A stretch of 39,682 nucleotides of DNA from Clostridiales bacterium. GTDB taxonomy: Bacteria > Bacillota > Clostridia > Peptostreptococcales > Anaerovoracaceae. Of this stretch, positions 1 through 6,374 are shown one piece after another; position 1 is the stretch's first letter; each line of letters starts with the position of its first letter. Location of the stretch: positions 1 through 39,682 of the forward strand of contig JAAYHV010000025.1 of the NCBI GenBank assembly GCA_012744355.1, read 5' to 3'. Under the pieces are notes generated by a model, which was not told the origin of the DNA, searched no databases, and worked only from the letters and a program-made list of their open reading frames with translations. Position numbers and translations under genes: made by a program.

Positions 1-585
1 CGAGAGCGTCTTTCTAAAAGAAACAAATTGTTTTGCGAGTTCACTTTCAGTTAGTCTATTTTTGGGAATGCATGCACACGCAATGTAATTGGTATAAAAA
101 TATTTGTTTATGCTTGAAAAAACTTTGCTTATTAAATTAGTATCATTTAATTTCATTATACTTTTTAACTTATCGAAATTAATACTGTTTAAAGAGTCGT
201 TAATCAATATGTTTTTAACTACATATATAATATCATCGATGTAGGTGTTTTCAAAAACAAAGACAGGAATGCCTTTTGAGTTTGCATACTCCAAGACCTC
301 TTTGGGTAAGTAAAAATCGAAGGTTTTTTTAATAGCAACAGCTGCAACTTCTTTGTCGAAAATAGAAAAGATGGAATCTAAAGTATTATCAAGATTTTGG
401 TCTGTTTTTAGCCTAGCCAAAGTAGTTAATACAAAATCCCCCTTACTAAATGTTTTTTCAACATCTTCTCTAGTTTCCCAATCAAAAATTGAGGTACCTA
501 GAATTTCATTATTCATCCCATTTGATTTGTTCAGTGATGTAAAATTACTAAACAGTGGTAAAGATAACAACTCAGATACAATCAT
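1..585 (-). CDS. PucR-type transcriptional regulator, N-terminal part (cut by the window edge)
   Basis: The minus strand is open from an ATG at 585-583 to the left edge, 195 codons without a stop. An RBS (GGGAGG) lies about 5 nt upstream of the ATG. The translation resembles the N-terminal domain of the PucR/PurC-regulatory family (PF07905): a segment near residues 28-56 ending in KGDFVLTTLARLK, then DKEVAAVAIK, and then KEVLEYANSKGIPVFVFEN, the usual order of that ligand-sensing domain. The C-terminal CdaR/PucR helix-turn-helix would lie outside the window. Proteins of this family often regulate purine or amino-acid use, but the target cannot be told here. The gene follows the EamA permease on the same strand, so the two may be linked. 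Family assignment is fairly safe; function is not known. Confidence 0.72.
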   Translation of the reverse strand, partial: MIVSELLSLPLFSNFTSLNKSNGMNNEILGTSIFDWETREDVEKTFSKGDFVLTTLARLKTDQNLDNTLDSIFSIFDKEVAAVAIKKTFDFYLPKEVLEYANSKGIPVFVFENTYIDDIIYVVKNILINDSLNSINFDKLKSIMKLNDTNLISKVFSSINKYFYTNYIACACIPKNRLTESELAKQFVSFRKTLS

Positions 586-607
586 AAAATCCTCCCGATT
601 AGAGAAA

Positions 608-632
608 AGGATGAACAATAGATGTTCATCCT
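608..632 (-). terminator. Hairpin between the EamA permease and the PucR-type gene
   Basis: A perfect 9-bp inverted repeat, AGGATGAAC / GTTCATCCT, has a 7-nt loop and lies just after the permease stop codon. Read on the minus strand it is followed by TTTTCTCT, a moderate U-tract. It fits an intrinsic terminator, but it ends only about 22 nt before the next start codon. It may therefore only attenuate read-through or stabilise the mRNA end. Confidence 0.6.
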
Positions 633-638
633 AGATAG

Positions 639-1598
639 TTAACTTTTTCTTGCTAGTTTTTCTTTTTTGTTTAACTTCGACTGCATACGTTCTTCTTCGG
701 TAGGTAGTTGCGCAAGTACTATTGCTGCGAACATAATTAAACATCCCACAAGCTCTCTAGAAGTCATAGCTTCGTGAAGTATAATGGTTCCTGCTATTAA
801 TGCGAATACTGATTCTAAGCTTAATATTAGTGAAGCTATAGTAGGATTGGTATCTTTTTGTGCGACAATCTGAAGTGTATAACCTACTCCGGCAGATATA
901 AGACCTGCATAAAGAATAGGAACAGCTGCATCTAATATAGCAGGCATATTAGGTTCTTCGAAAATAACCATGAATATTAAAGCCAAGAAGCCTGCTACGA
1001 AGAACTGTATAGAAGACATCTTAATACCATCTGTTAATGGTGAAAAGTGACCTATCGTGAGTATATGTATTGCGAAGCCTACAGCACAAAGCAGTTGAAG
1101 AGTGTCTCCTTTATTAAGACTTAAGTCTACACCAGTCATGCAAAGAAGGTAAAGGCCTACGGCAGCCATAACAACACATAGCCATATTAATTTGCTGACT
1201 TTTTGGTGCAATACCACATATCCAATAATTGGAACGAATACTACATATAAAGCTGTAATAAAACCCGCCTTGCCAGCTGTAGTGTATTGGATTCCTATTT
1301 GCTGAAGAGAGGTGGCTATGAATAGTACCACGCCTGTAGCTACGCCCCCAGTTATAAGATTTTTCTTATCAATTGCCAATTCGGACTCGCTTTTCTCTTC
1401 ACCATTTTCCTTTAACTTAGGGTTTGGTGAAAAAAACTTGATGACAGGAAGGAGAACTATAGCCCCCATTATTAAACGTATCCCGCTGAAAGTAAAAGGA
1501 CCAATAAAGTCCATGCTTGAACGCTGGGCCACGAATGAGACTCCCCAAACGGTAGCGGTAATTAGTAACAAAATGTTACCACGCATCTTTTTACTCAT
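639..1598 (-). CDS. EamA/DMT-family transporter
   Basis: A 319-residue integral membrane protein of the drug/metabolite transporter superfamily. It has two repeated EamA halves with about ten hydrophobic helices. The first opens with LLLITATVWGVSFVAQR and the second starts near residue 165 with LCAVGFAIHILTIGHFSPL. The conserved end of the second half is visible as SLILSLESVFALIAGTIILHE. A charged insert (residues about 58-80) follows the second helix, and the C-terminus is a basic tail. Such permeases export or import amino acids, nucleobases or other metabolites across the cytoplasmic membrane, and the substrate cannot be read from sequence. The start is an ATG with AAAGG about 9 nt upstream. 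The gene is divergent from the cobalamin operon and upstream of a PucR-type regulator. Confidence 0.88.
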   Translation of the reverse strand: MSKKMRGNILLLITATVWGVSFVAQRSSMDFIGPFTFSGIRLIMGAIVLLPVIKFFSPNPKLKENGEEKSESELAIDKKNLITGGVATGVVLFIATSLQQIGIQYTTAGKAGFITALYVVFVPIIGYVVLHQKVSKLIWLCVVMAAVGLYLLCMTGVDLSLNKGDTLQLLCAVGFAIHILTIGHFSPLTDGIKMSSIQFFVAGFLALIFMVIFEEPNMPAILDAAVPILYAGLISAGVGYTLQIVAQKDTNPTIASLILSLESVFALIAGTIILHEAMTSRELVGCLIMFAAIVLAQLPTEEERMQSKLNKKEKLARKS

Positions 1599-1689
1599 AA
1601 TAGTTTTACCTTTCTAATTTAAAATTCATCTTATATAATAGAACAATATACCATATTGATTATTTCTTCAATTGTATATGATATAAAAA

Positions 1690-1730
1690 TTATATTTTGA
1701 TGTTGTAGAAATTACATATACAAAATATAA
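1690..1730. promoter_or_regulatory. 10-bp inverted repeat in the divergent intergenic region
   Basis: TTATATTTTG (1690-1699) and CAAAATATAA (1721-1730) are exact reverse complements separated by 21 nt. They lie between the divergent EamA permease and the cobalamin operon. The 31-bp centre-to-centre distance is about three helical turns, which suits a dimeric or looping regulator. In AT-rich DNA chance is a real alternative. An 8-bp hairpin (CTGCTTTT / AAAAGCAG, 1731-1756) follows immediately. Confidence 0.3.
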
Positions 1731-1830
1731 CTGCTTTTATTATAGCAGAAAAGCAGAAAGTTACAAGGGATAGAATAATCCTTTATTTCGCATGGTTATT
1801 ATGGTAGAATTGTCAGGAAAGGTTGGGTTT

Positions 1831-2607
1831 ATGAATATTAGAGAAAGATTATATATAGCAACATATGCTACAAATTCACTTGATGTTATTAGGTCAAATG
1901 GGCTTGGCATGGAGTCAAATCACGTTTGCATTACTGAGTATTTAAATAAAGAAAATATAGATGAAACATATAGAGAAATTAATAAGGATGTTAAGCATTG
2001 TGGTTGCAAAGAAAAGCTCATAATACACGGACCGTTTACGGAGATCATCCCAATGGGAATTGACAAGAGAATAGTTATGACAGGAATGGATAGGTTAAAC
2101 GAAGCGGCAGACGTGGGAATTAAGATAGGCGCAAAAAAAATGGTTGTGCACACTGGCCTGATTCCTCAGATGTATTTTGATGAATGGCATATAGAGAAAT
2201 CATCTATATTTTGGTCTGAATTTATTAGTAATAAGCCTAAAGACTTTGAGCTTGTAATCGAGAATGTGTTTGAAAATAGTCCCAAAGCACTAAAGGAAAT
2301 CATAGACAATATAGATGATCCAAGAGTGGGTATTTGCTTAGATGTAGGACATGCCCATGCTGTAGAAAAACAATACAGTGCGCAAGATTGGGTATCATAT
2401 TTAGGAAATAGAATTAAACATTTTCACATACATGATAACATTGGCGGTGGCAAGGATTTACATGGTCCTATGGGTTCAGGAACAATAGATTATGTGAGCG
2501 TATTTAAAAGTATAGGAAAAAATTGTAGCGACGATGTTACATTTACAATAGAAAGCATGAACTGTGAAGACAGTGTTAGATGGCTCGCGGAAAAGGAGTA
2601 TATATGA
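1831..2607 (+). CDS. Sugar-phosphate isomerase/epimerase-like TIM-barrel protein
   Basis: A 258-residue protein of the xylose-isomerase-like/AP endonuclease 2 TIM-barrel family. Candidate metal ligands are in the family order: Glu in VIENVFENS, Asp and His in CLDVGHAHA, His in HFHIHDN and Glu in TIESM. The metal site therefore looks intact. I chose the ATG at 1831 because AGGAAAGG precedes it by about 8 nt and the TIM-barrel begins at once. The reading frame is also open from an ATG at 1792, but no RBS precedes that one. The stop overlaps the cobT start as ATGA, so the gene is the first member of the cobalamin operon. The reaction is unknown. A role in nucleotide-loop assembly or ribazole metabolism is only guilt by association. 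Confidence 0.8.
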   Translation: MNIRERLYIATYATNSLDVIRSNGLGMESNHVCITEYLNKENIDETYREINKDVKHCGCKEKLIIHGPFTEIIPMGIDKRIVMTGMDRLNEAADVGIKIGAKKMVVHTGLIPQMYFDEWHIEKSSIFWSEFISNKPKDFELVIENVFENSPKALKEIIDNIDDPRVGICLDVGHAHAVEKQYSAQDWVSYLGNRIKHFHIHDNIGGGKDLHGPMGSGTIDYVSVFKSIGKNCSDDVTFTIESMNCEDSVRWLAEKEYI

Positions 2608-3746
2608 AGCATACGGAAAAAGAACTTAGCGAACTGTTAAAGGTTATAAAGCCTTTAAATGAAGATACTATGGAAAAAGCAAAAGAGCGACAGAATTATT
2701 TGGCAAAACCTCCTGGAAGCCTAGGATATCTAGAAGACATATCGATAAAACTGGCCGGCATAACTGGAGAAGTAAAAAATAGTGTAAAGAAACAGGCAGT
2801 AGTTATAATGTCTGCAGATAACGGTGTATGCGAAGAAGGAGTGGCTTCTGCTCCACAGCAAGTAACCCTTGCACAAACCATTAATTTTACGAGAAGGATA
2901 ACAGGCGTCAGCGCTATGGCCAAGTATTTCGATTTTGATTTGCTTGTAATCGACATGGGAGTTGCTATGGATATACCAAAAGAATTATATACTAACAATA
3001 TGACAGTAGAAGAAGACGGAAAACTTAGAATCACAAGAGGAATTGTTGACAGAAGCCTTGGCAAGGGAACCAAGAATTTATTTAAAGAGCCAGCGATGAC
3101 AAGAAATCAAGTAATGGAAGCGATATTTACTGGTATAGATTCTGTCAAAGCGATGAAGGATTGCGGTATCGAGATGTTTGGAGTCGGAGAGATGGGAATA
3201 GGAAATACGACTACTAGCGCATCAGTTCTTGCAGCTATAACTGATTTACCAGCTATTGATATAGTAGGTAGAGGAGGTGGACTAAACGACAAAGGATTAG
3301 CTAAAAAAATTGAAGTAGTCGAAAAATCCACAAGAAATTTATCTAAAGACGATCCGATAGATGTATTAAGCAAAGTGGGCGGATTTGATATAGCTGCTAT
3401 GGTTGGTGCATTTATGGGCGCTGCTATATATAGAATACCTGTAGTAATAGATGGTTTCATTTCTGCAAACGCTGCATTAGTTGCTAAAATTATTTGTCCG
3501 AAGGTAACAGATTTTATGTTTGCTTCTCATAAATCATATGAAATAGGGTATATGAAGACGATGAAAGAACTTGACTTAAAGCCCATGTTTAATCTTGACA
3601 TGCGACTTGGAGAAGGTAGCGGTTGTCCTATAGCGTTTAAGATAATTGAAACAGCTACTGGGACCATGAATTTGATGTGGACATTAGAAGAAGCAAGCAT
3701 CGATGCTGAATATTTAGAAGAAATTAGAGATAAAAATCTTTTCTAA
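2604..3746 (+). CDS. cobT: Nicotinate-nucleotide--dimethylbenzimidazole phosphoribosyltransferase
   Basis: A 380-residue CobT. It transfers the phosphoribosyl group of nicotinate mononucleotide to the lower-ligand base, giving alpha-ribazole phosphate for the cobalamin nucleotide loop. Family signatures are KPPGSLGYLEDI near the N-terminus, GVGEMGIGNTTTSAS in the middle, DGFISANAALVA, and MRLGEGSGCPIAF, which holds the conserved catalytic glutamate. Length is slightly above the usual 350. The start is the ATG at 2604: AAAGGAG lies 7 nt upstream, and the ATG overlaps the previous stop as ATGA. An upstream in-frame start at 2580 lies inside the previous gene and has no RBS. It is in an operon with cobU and cobS. 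Confidence 0.96.
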   Translation: MKHTEKELSELLKVIKPLNEDTMEKAKERQNYLAKPPGSLGYLEDISIKLAGITGEVKNSVKKQAVVIMSADNGVCEEGVASAPQQVTLAQTINFTRRITGVSAMAKYFDFDLLVIDMGVAMDIPKELYTNNMTVEEDGKLRITRGIVDRSLGKGTKNLFKEPAMTRNQVMEAIFTGIDSVKAMKDCGIEMFGVGEMGIGNTTTSASVLAAITDLPAIDIVGRGGGLNDKGLAKKIEVVEKSTRNLSKDDPIDVLSKVGGFDIAAMVGAFMGAAIYRIPVVIDGFISANAALVAKIICPKVTDFMFASHKSYEIGYMKTMKELDLKPMFNLDMRLGEGSGCPIAFKIIETATGTMNLMWTLEEASIDAEYLEEIRDKNLF

Positions 3747-3762
3747 TTAAGGAGGACTTAAG

Positions 3763-4293
3763 TTGAATTATTTTATAAGCGGGGGATGCAAAAACGGAAA
3801 ATCATTTCACGCACAAAGAGTCGCAAAAAAGATGTCTGAAGAAAAAGGTCTTCCTTTATACTATATAGCTACTATGATACCTATTGATAATGAGGATAAC
3901 ATTAGAATAAATAGGCATATTAGCGAAAGAGCTGGGTGGGGGTTTAAAACCATAGAGCAACCTTTAGACATACTTGGGTGCCTAGATCAAATAGACAATA
4001 AAGGAGTGATTCTTTTTGATAGCGTAACAGCGCTACTGATGAATGAAATGTTTCCGGTTGGAAGAGAACCAAAGCTTGATGTAGCTGAAAGAATTGCTAA
4101 TGAACTAAAAGAATTTTGTATACGAACGGATAATACGGTTTTTGTTTCTGACTATATTTATTCCGATTGTAACAGATTTGATGACTTAACAGATAAATAT
4201 AGAGAAGGATTGGCACTACTTGATAAAACATTAGTCAAAGCATGTGATCGAGTTGAGGAGGTCGCTTACGGCTTCACAAAGGTGCATAAATAA
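3763..4293 (+). CDS. cobU: Adenosylcobinamide kinase / adenosylcobinamide-phosphate guanylyltransferase
   Basis: A 176-residue CobU-family protein that phosphorylates adenosylcobinamide and then activates it with GTP. The P-loop is FISGGCKNGKS at residues 4-14. His52 in RINRHISER matches the conserved guanylylated histidine region, followed by W59 and the segment TIEQPLDIL. A Walker-B-like strand is VILFDSVTALL. The usual C-terminal motif of CobU (NEVGxGIVP then GRxNQ) is replaced by VSDYIYSD and a divergent tail. A more canonical version of that end is found in the small protein two genes downstream. The start is TTG with GGAGG 7 nt upstream. It lies 16 nt after cobT. Confidence 0.85.
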   Translation: MNYFISGGCKNGKSFHAQRVAKKMSEEKGLPLYYIATMIPIDNEDNIRINRHISERAGWGFKTIEQPLDILGCLDQIDNKGVILFDSVTALLMNEMFPVGREPKLDVAERIANELKEFCIRTDNTVFVSDYIYSDCNRFDDLTDKYREGLALLDKTLVKACDRVEEVAYGFTKVHK

Positions 4294-4303
4294 TGGAGGT
4301 AGA

Positions 4304-5059
4304 ATGAAGGTGTTAACAGGGTTTTTCATGGCATGGAGTAATTTTTTAGCGTTGCCATGCCCATATAAGAAGTGGGACGAAAAGCAAAGGGGAACGATGA
4401 TAGCTTTTCTGCCTAGCATAGGAATGATTGTAGGTTTGCTGTGGATGCTGCTGTTTTACGTACTCATAAGCATCAACCTTCCCATAATGTTTGCGGCATT
4501 TTTAATGACGCTATTCCCTTTGCAAGTATCAGGATTTTTTCACCTAGATGGATTCATGGACTGTGCTGATGCTATAATGTCTAGAAGGCCTCTTGAGGAT
4601 AGACAAAGAATACTTAAAGATTCAACGGTAGGAGCTTTTTCAGTTATAGCTGTAATAATGATGATATTGGGTATGTATTCCGCATTTCTTAGCGGAGGCC
4701 TTTATGCAGATTACTTGTGCTTTTTAGTAATACCAGTAACAAGCAGAGGCACTGCTGCATTATCTGTTATGTCATTTAAACCTATAGGTCACAGCCAGTA
4801 TTCGGGAGAATACCAAGAAGATAAAAAAACAGTTCAAAAGATTTTAGTAATAGTTCAAATGATAGTATTAATGGCCATTGCCACATTCTTTACTACATAT
4901 ATTATGGAAATATGGATTACCTTTGCCCTAGTAGCAATAGTGGGATTCTGTGCGGGTATATATGGGAAGATTCAGTTAGGCGGTTTTTCCGGAGATATAG
5001 CAGGTATGGGAATTGTGGCTTCTGAACTAGCAGGTGTTATTACACTAATATTTATTTAG
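4304..5059 (+). CDS. cobS: Adenosylcobinamide-GDP ribazoletransferase (cobalamin synthase)
   Basis: A 251-residue membrane protein that joins adenosylcobinamide-GDP to alpha-ribazole (phosphate), closing the nucleotide loop of cobalamin. The CobS hallmark is the acidic stretch GFFHLDGFMDCADAIMS near residues 82-98, followed by RQRILKDSTVGAFSV. The rest is five or six hydrophobic helices, with a C-terminal GGFSGDIAGMGIVASEL segment also typical of CobS. The ATG at 4304 is chosen because TGGAGG lies 6 nt upstream and the protein then starts MKVLTGFFMAWSNFLALP, as in relatives. The gene follows cobU by 10 nt and precedes the small CobU-like gene by 11 nt. Confidence 0.94.
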   Translation: MKVLTGFFMAWSNFLALPCPYKKWDEKQRGTMIAFLPSIGMIVGLLWMLLFYVLISINLPIMFAAFLMTLFPLQVSGFFHLDGFMDCADAIMSRRPLEDRQRILKDSTVGAFSVIAVIMMILGMYSAFLSGGLYADYLCFLVIPVTSRGTAALSVMSFKPIGHSQYSGEYQEDKKTVQKILVIVQMIVLMAIATFFTTYIMEIWITFALVAIVGFCAGIYGKIQLGGFSGDIAGMGIVASELAGVITLIFI

Positions 5060-5070
5060 AGAGGGATATT

Positions 5071-5451
5071 ATGATACTAATTTTTGGTGGGGCATTTCAG
5101 GGGAAACTGGAATATATTATGGAAAAACACGGATTAGAAGAAAGTCAAGTGTTCACATGCAAAAGTGACAAAATCGAAATTGACTATTCCAAGAAAATCA
5201 TTGATAACTTAGAAGAGTTTGTGTATGCTTGTACTAATGAGGGCATTGAAGCTAAAGAAATTATACTTGAAAGCATGGATAAATTAAAAGATAAAATAGT
5301 CATATGCGATGATATCTCTCAAGGCGTAGTATCCTTAGATAAAACGGAGAGAGCGTGGCGTGAAATGGTAGGAAGAACGATGTTGATGCTCGGTAAAGAA
5401 GCGGAAGAGGTTATTAGGGTTTTTTGCGGATTACCAGATAAGATTAAGTAG
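5071..5451 (+). CDS. Short CobU-like protein
   Basis: A 126-residue protein that looks like CobU with its middle removed. The N-terminus is MILIFGGAFQGKLEY, a P-loop-like GxxxxGK in which the Ser/Thr after Lys is replaced by Leu. The second half (CDDISQGVVSLDKTERAWRE, then MVGRTMLMLGKEAEEVIRVF) closely follows the canonical CobU C-terminus, including the GIVP-like and GR segments. The segment with the guanylylated histidine is absent. It may be a regulatory or partner subunit to the longer CobU, or supply the C-terminal guanylyltransferase determinants that the longer CobU lacks. Start ATG has GAGAGGG 7 nt upstream. It is tightly spaced in the cob operon and shows no sign of decay. Confidence 0.75.
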   Translation: MILIFGGAFQGKLEYIMEKHGLEESQVFTCKSDKIEIDYSKKIIDNLEEFVYACTNEGIEAKEIILESMDKLKDKIVICDDISQGVVSLDKTERAWREMVGRTMLMLGKEAEEVIRVFCGLPDKIK

Positions 5452-5461
5452 GGGATAAATA

Positions 5462-6076
5462 ATGAAATCATATATATGCTTTATTAGGCATGGTATTACT
5501 GAAGGAAATCTAAAGCAGTGGTTCTACGGAAACTCAGATCTACCTCTAATTGACGAGGGAATTGATGAGATTAAGAAGCTTAAAGATGAAGGGATATATC
5601 CACTAATTGAAAATGCTGATTTTTACACTAGTGGAATGCTAAGAGCCGAACAAACCTTTGAGCTAATTTATGGAAACAGAGACCATGAGATTATACATGA
5701 GCTAAGAGAAATGAATTTCGGTAAATACGAATGTAAGACATACGATGAATTAAAGGGGGATGACGAGTTTAATAGGTTTGCATATACCCACGATATAGAA
5801 TACGTCTTTCCTGATGGAGATAGCAAGAAGAGTTTTGCTAAGAGAGTATATCGAGGGTTGGAAACTTTAGTAAAAAAACATAAAACAAAGCGAAAGGAAA
5901 AGATAGAAGGCGATGCGGTATCAATTGTTTTATGCCATGGAGGCGTAATAACTGCTAGTTTATCTAAAATGTTTCCTGGTGAAGAAATGAATATGTGGGA
6001 TTGGATGCCAAAACCTGGTAGAGGATACAAGGTATATTTTGAAGATGATAGACCTATAGGCTACGAAAAGTTGTGA
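5462..6076 (+). CDS. cobC: Histidine phosphatase family protein, probable alpha-ribazole phosphatase
   Basis: A 204-residue histidine phosphatase. The phosphohistidine loop is FIRHGITEGN at residues 7-16. The second catalytic histidine is in IVLCHGGVI near residue 160, and GNSDLPLIDEG and the MLRAEQTFELI region also match the family. In this operon it most likely removes the 5' phosphate from alpha-ribazole phosphate or adenosylcobalamin phosphate, the CobC role. Phosphoglycerate-mutase-like specificity cannot be excluded by sequence alone. It lies 10 nt after the short CobU-like gene, has AGGGG upstream of the ATG, and is the last gene of the operon. No clear intrinsic terminator follows before the next promoter at 6114. 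Confidence 0.85.
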   Translation: MKSYICFIRHGITEGNLKQWFYGNSDLPLIDEGIDEIKKLKDEGIYPLIENADFYTSGMLRAEQTFELIYGNRDHEIIHELREMNFGKYECKTYDELKGDDEFNRFAYTHDIEYVFPDGDSKKSFAKRVYRGLETLVKKHKTKRKEKIEGDAVSIVLCHGGVITASLSKMFPGEEMNMWDWMPKPGRGYKVYFEDDRPIGYEKL

Positions 6077-6113
6077 AAATTGAGAAATATGTCAAATAAA
6101 TTGGATAAAATTG

Positions 6114-6142
6114 TTGACAAGACACAAATTAACTGGTAATAT
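6114..6142 (+). promoter_or_regulatory. SigA-type promoter of the metNIQ leader
   Basis: The -35 box is an exact TTGACA (6114-6119) and the -10 box is TAATAT (6137-6142), with a 17-nt spacer. The predicted transcript start is near 6149. Only about 35 nt then separate it from the Met-rich leader ORF. There is no room for an S-box or T-box RNA upstream of that ORF. Confidence 0.85.
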
Positions 6143-6183
6143 AGTTTTAAATTAAGATTAAAGCTTGAGGAAAGGGGTTCACT

Positions 6184-6264
6184 ATGTACACAAAAACAGT
6201 AATGATGGAAATGAATATGATGGGCATGTACATGTGTACTGCAAAACCGAATGTAGGTATTTAA
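6184..6264 (+). CDS. Methionine-rich leader peptide upstream of metNIQ
   Basis: A 26-codon ORF begins with ATG 6 nt after the strong RBS GAGGAAAGGGG and ends with TAA. Eight of 26 residues are Met, at codons 1, 7, 8, 10, 12, 13, 15 and 17, so seven of them fall within eleven codons. It lies between a consensus promoter and an intrinsic terminator, immediately before a methionine ABC transporter. This is the arrangement of an amino-acid attenuator such as the trp or his leaders. The inferred role is that low charged Met-tRNA stalls the ribosome in the Met run and lets transcription continue into metN. The peptide itself probably has no function. No homologous leader is known to me, so the identity rests on codon content and position. 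Confidence 0.78.
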   Translation: MYTKTVMMEMNMMGMYMCTAKPNVGI

Positions 6265-6284
6265 TCTAACATAATGCTAGTTAG

Positions 6285-6304
6285 GAAAATCTATATGGAT
6301 TTTC
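6285..6304 (+). promoter_or_regulatory. Hairpin between leader ORF and attenuator
   Basis: GAAAATC (6285-6291) and GATTTTC (6298-6304) form a 7-bp stem with a 6-nt loop, 20 nt after the leader stop codon and before the terminator. It may act as a spacer, pausing or nucleating hairpin in the attenuation switch. A second small stem, CTAAC (6266-6270) with GTTAG (6280-6284), precedes it. CTAAC could instead pair with GTTAG at 6327-6331 inside the terminator. Confidence 0.5.
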
Positions 6305-6321
6305 ATGTAATAAACGACGCG

Positions 6322-6350
6322 AGCAGGTTAGCAAACCTGCTTTTTTATTT
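6322..6350 (+). terminator. Intrinsic terminator (attenuator) before metN
   Basis: AGCAGGTT (6322-6329), a 4-nt loop and AACCTGCT (6334-6341) form an 8-bp perfect stem followed by TTTTTTATTT. It lies after a promoter and leader ORF but before the metN RBS, so it must be bypassed for transporter expression. The end of the leader ORF contains GTAGGT (6253-6258), which can pair with ACCTGC (6335-6340) of the 3' arm with one G-U pair. That is a possible antiterminator. Confidence 0.85.
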
Positions 6351-6374
6351 ACTCGAGACAAGAAAGGAGTTATC

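Noticed and set aside
353-634. Plus-strand ORF of 93 codons
   Set aside because: It lies opposite the PucR-type gene, whose minus-strand frame is open to the edge, has an RBS and matches a known domain. The plus-strand ORF has neither.
1599-1830. Cobalamin riboswitch upstream of the cob operon
   Set aside because: No B12-box or the multi-stem structure expected over about 200 nt is visible. The stretch is AT-rich with only simple repeats.
6077-6374. S-box (SAM) riboswitch or Met T-box upstream of metNIQ
   Set aside because: Only about 35 nt separate the predicted transcript start from the leader ORF, and no T-box or S-box core sequence was seen between the ORF and the terminator.
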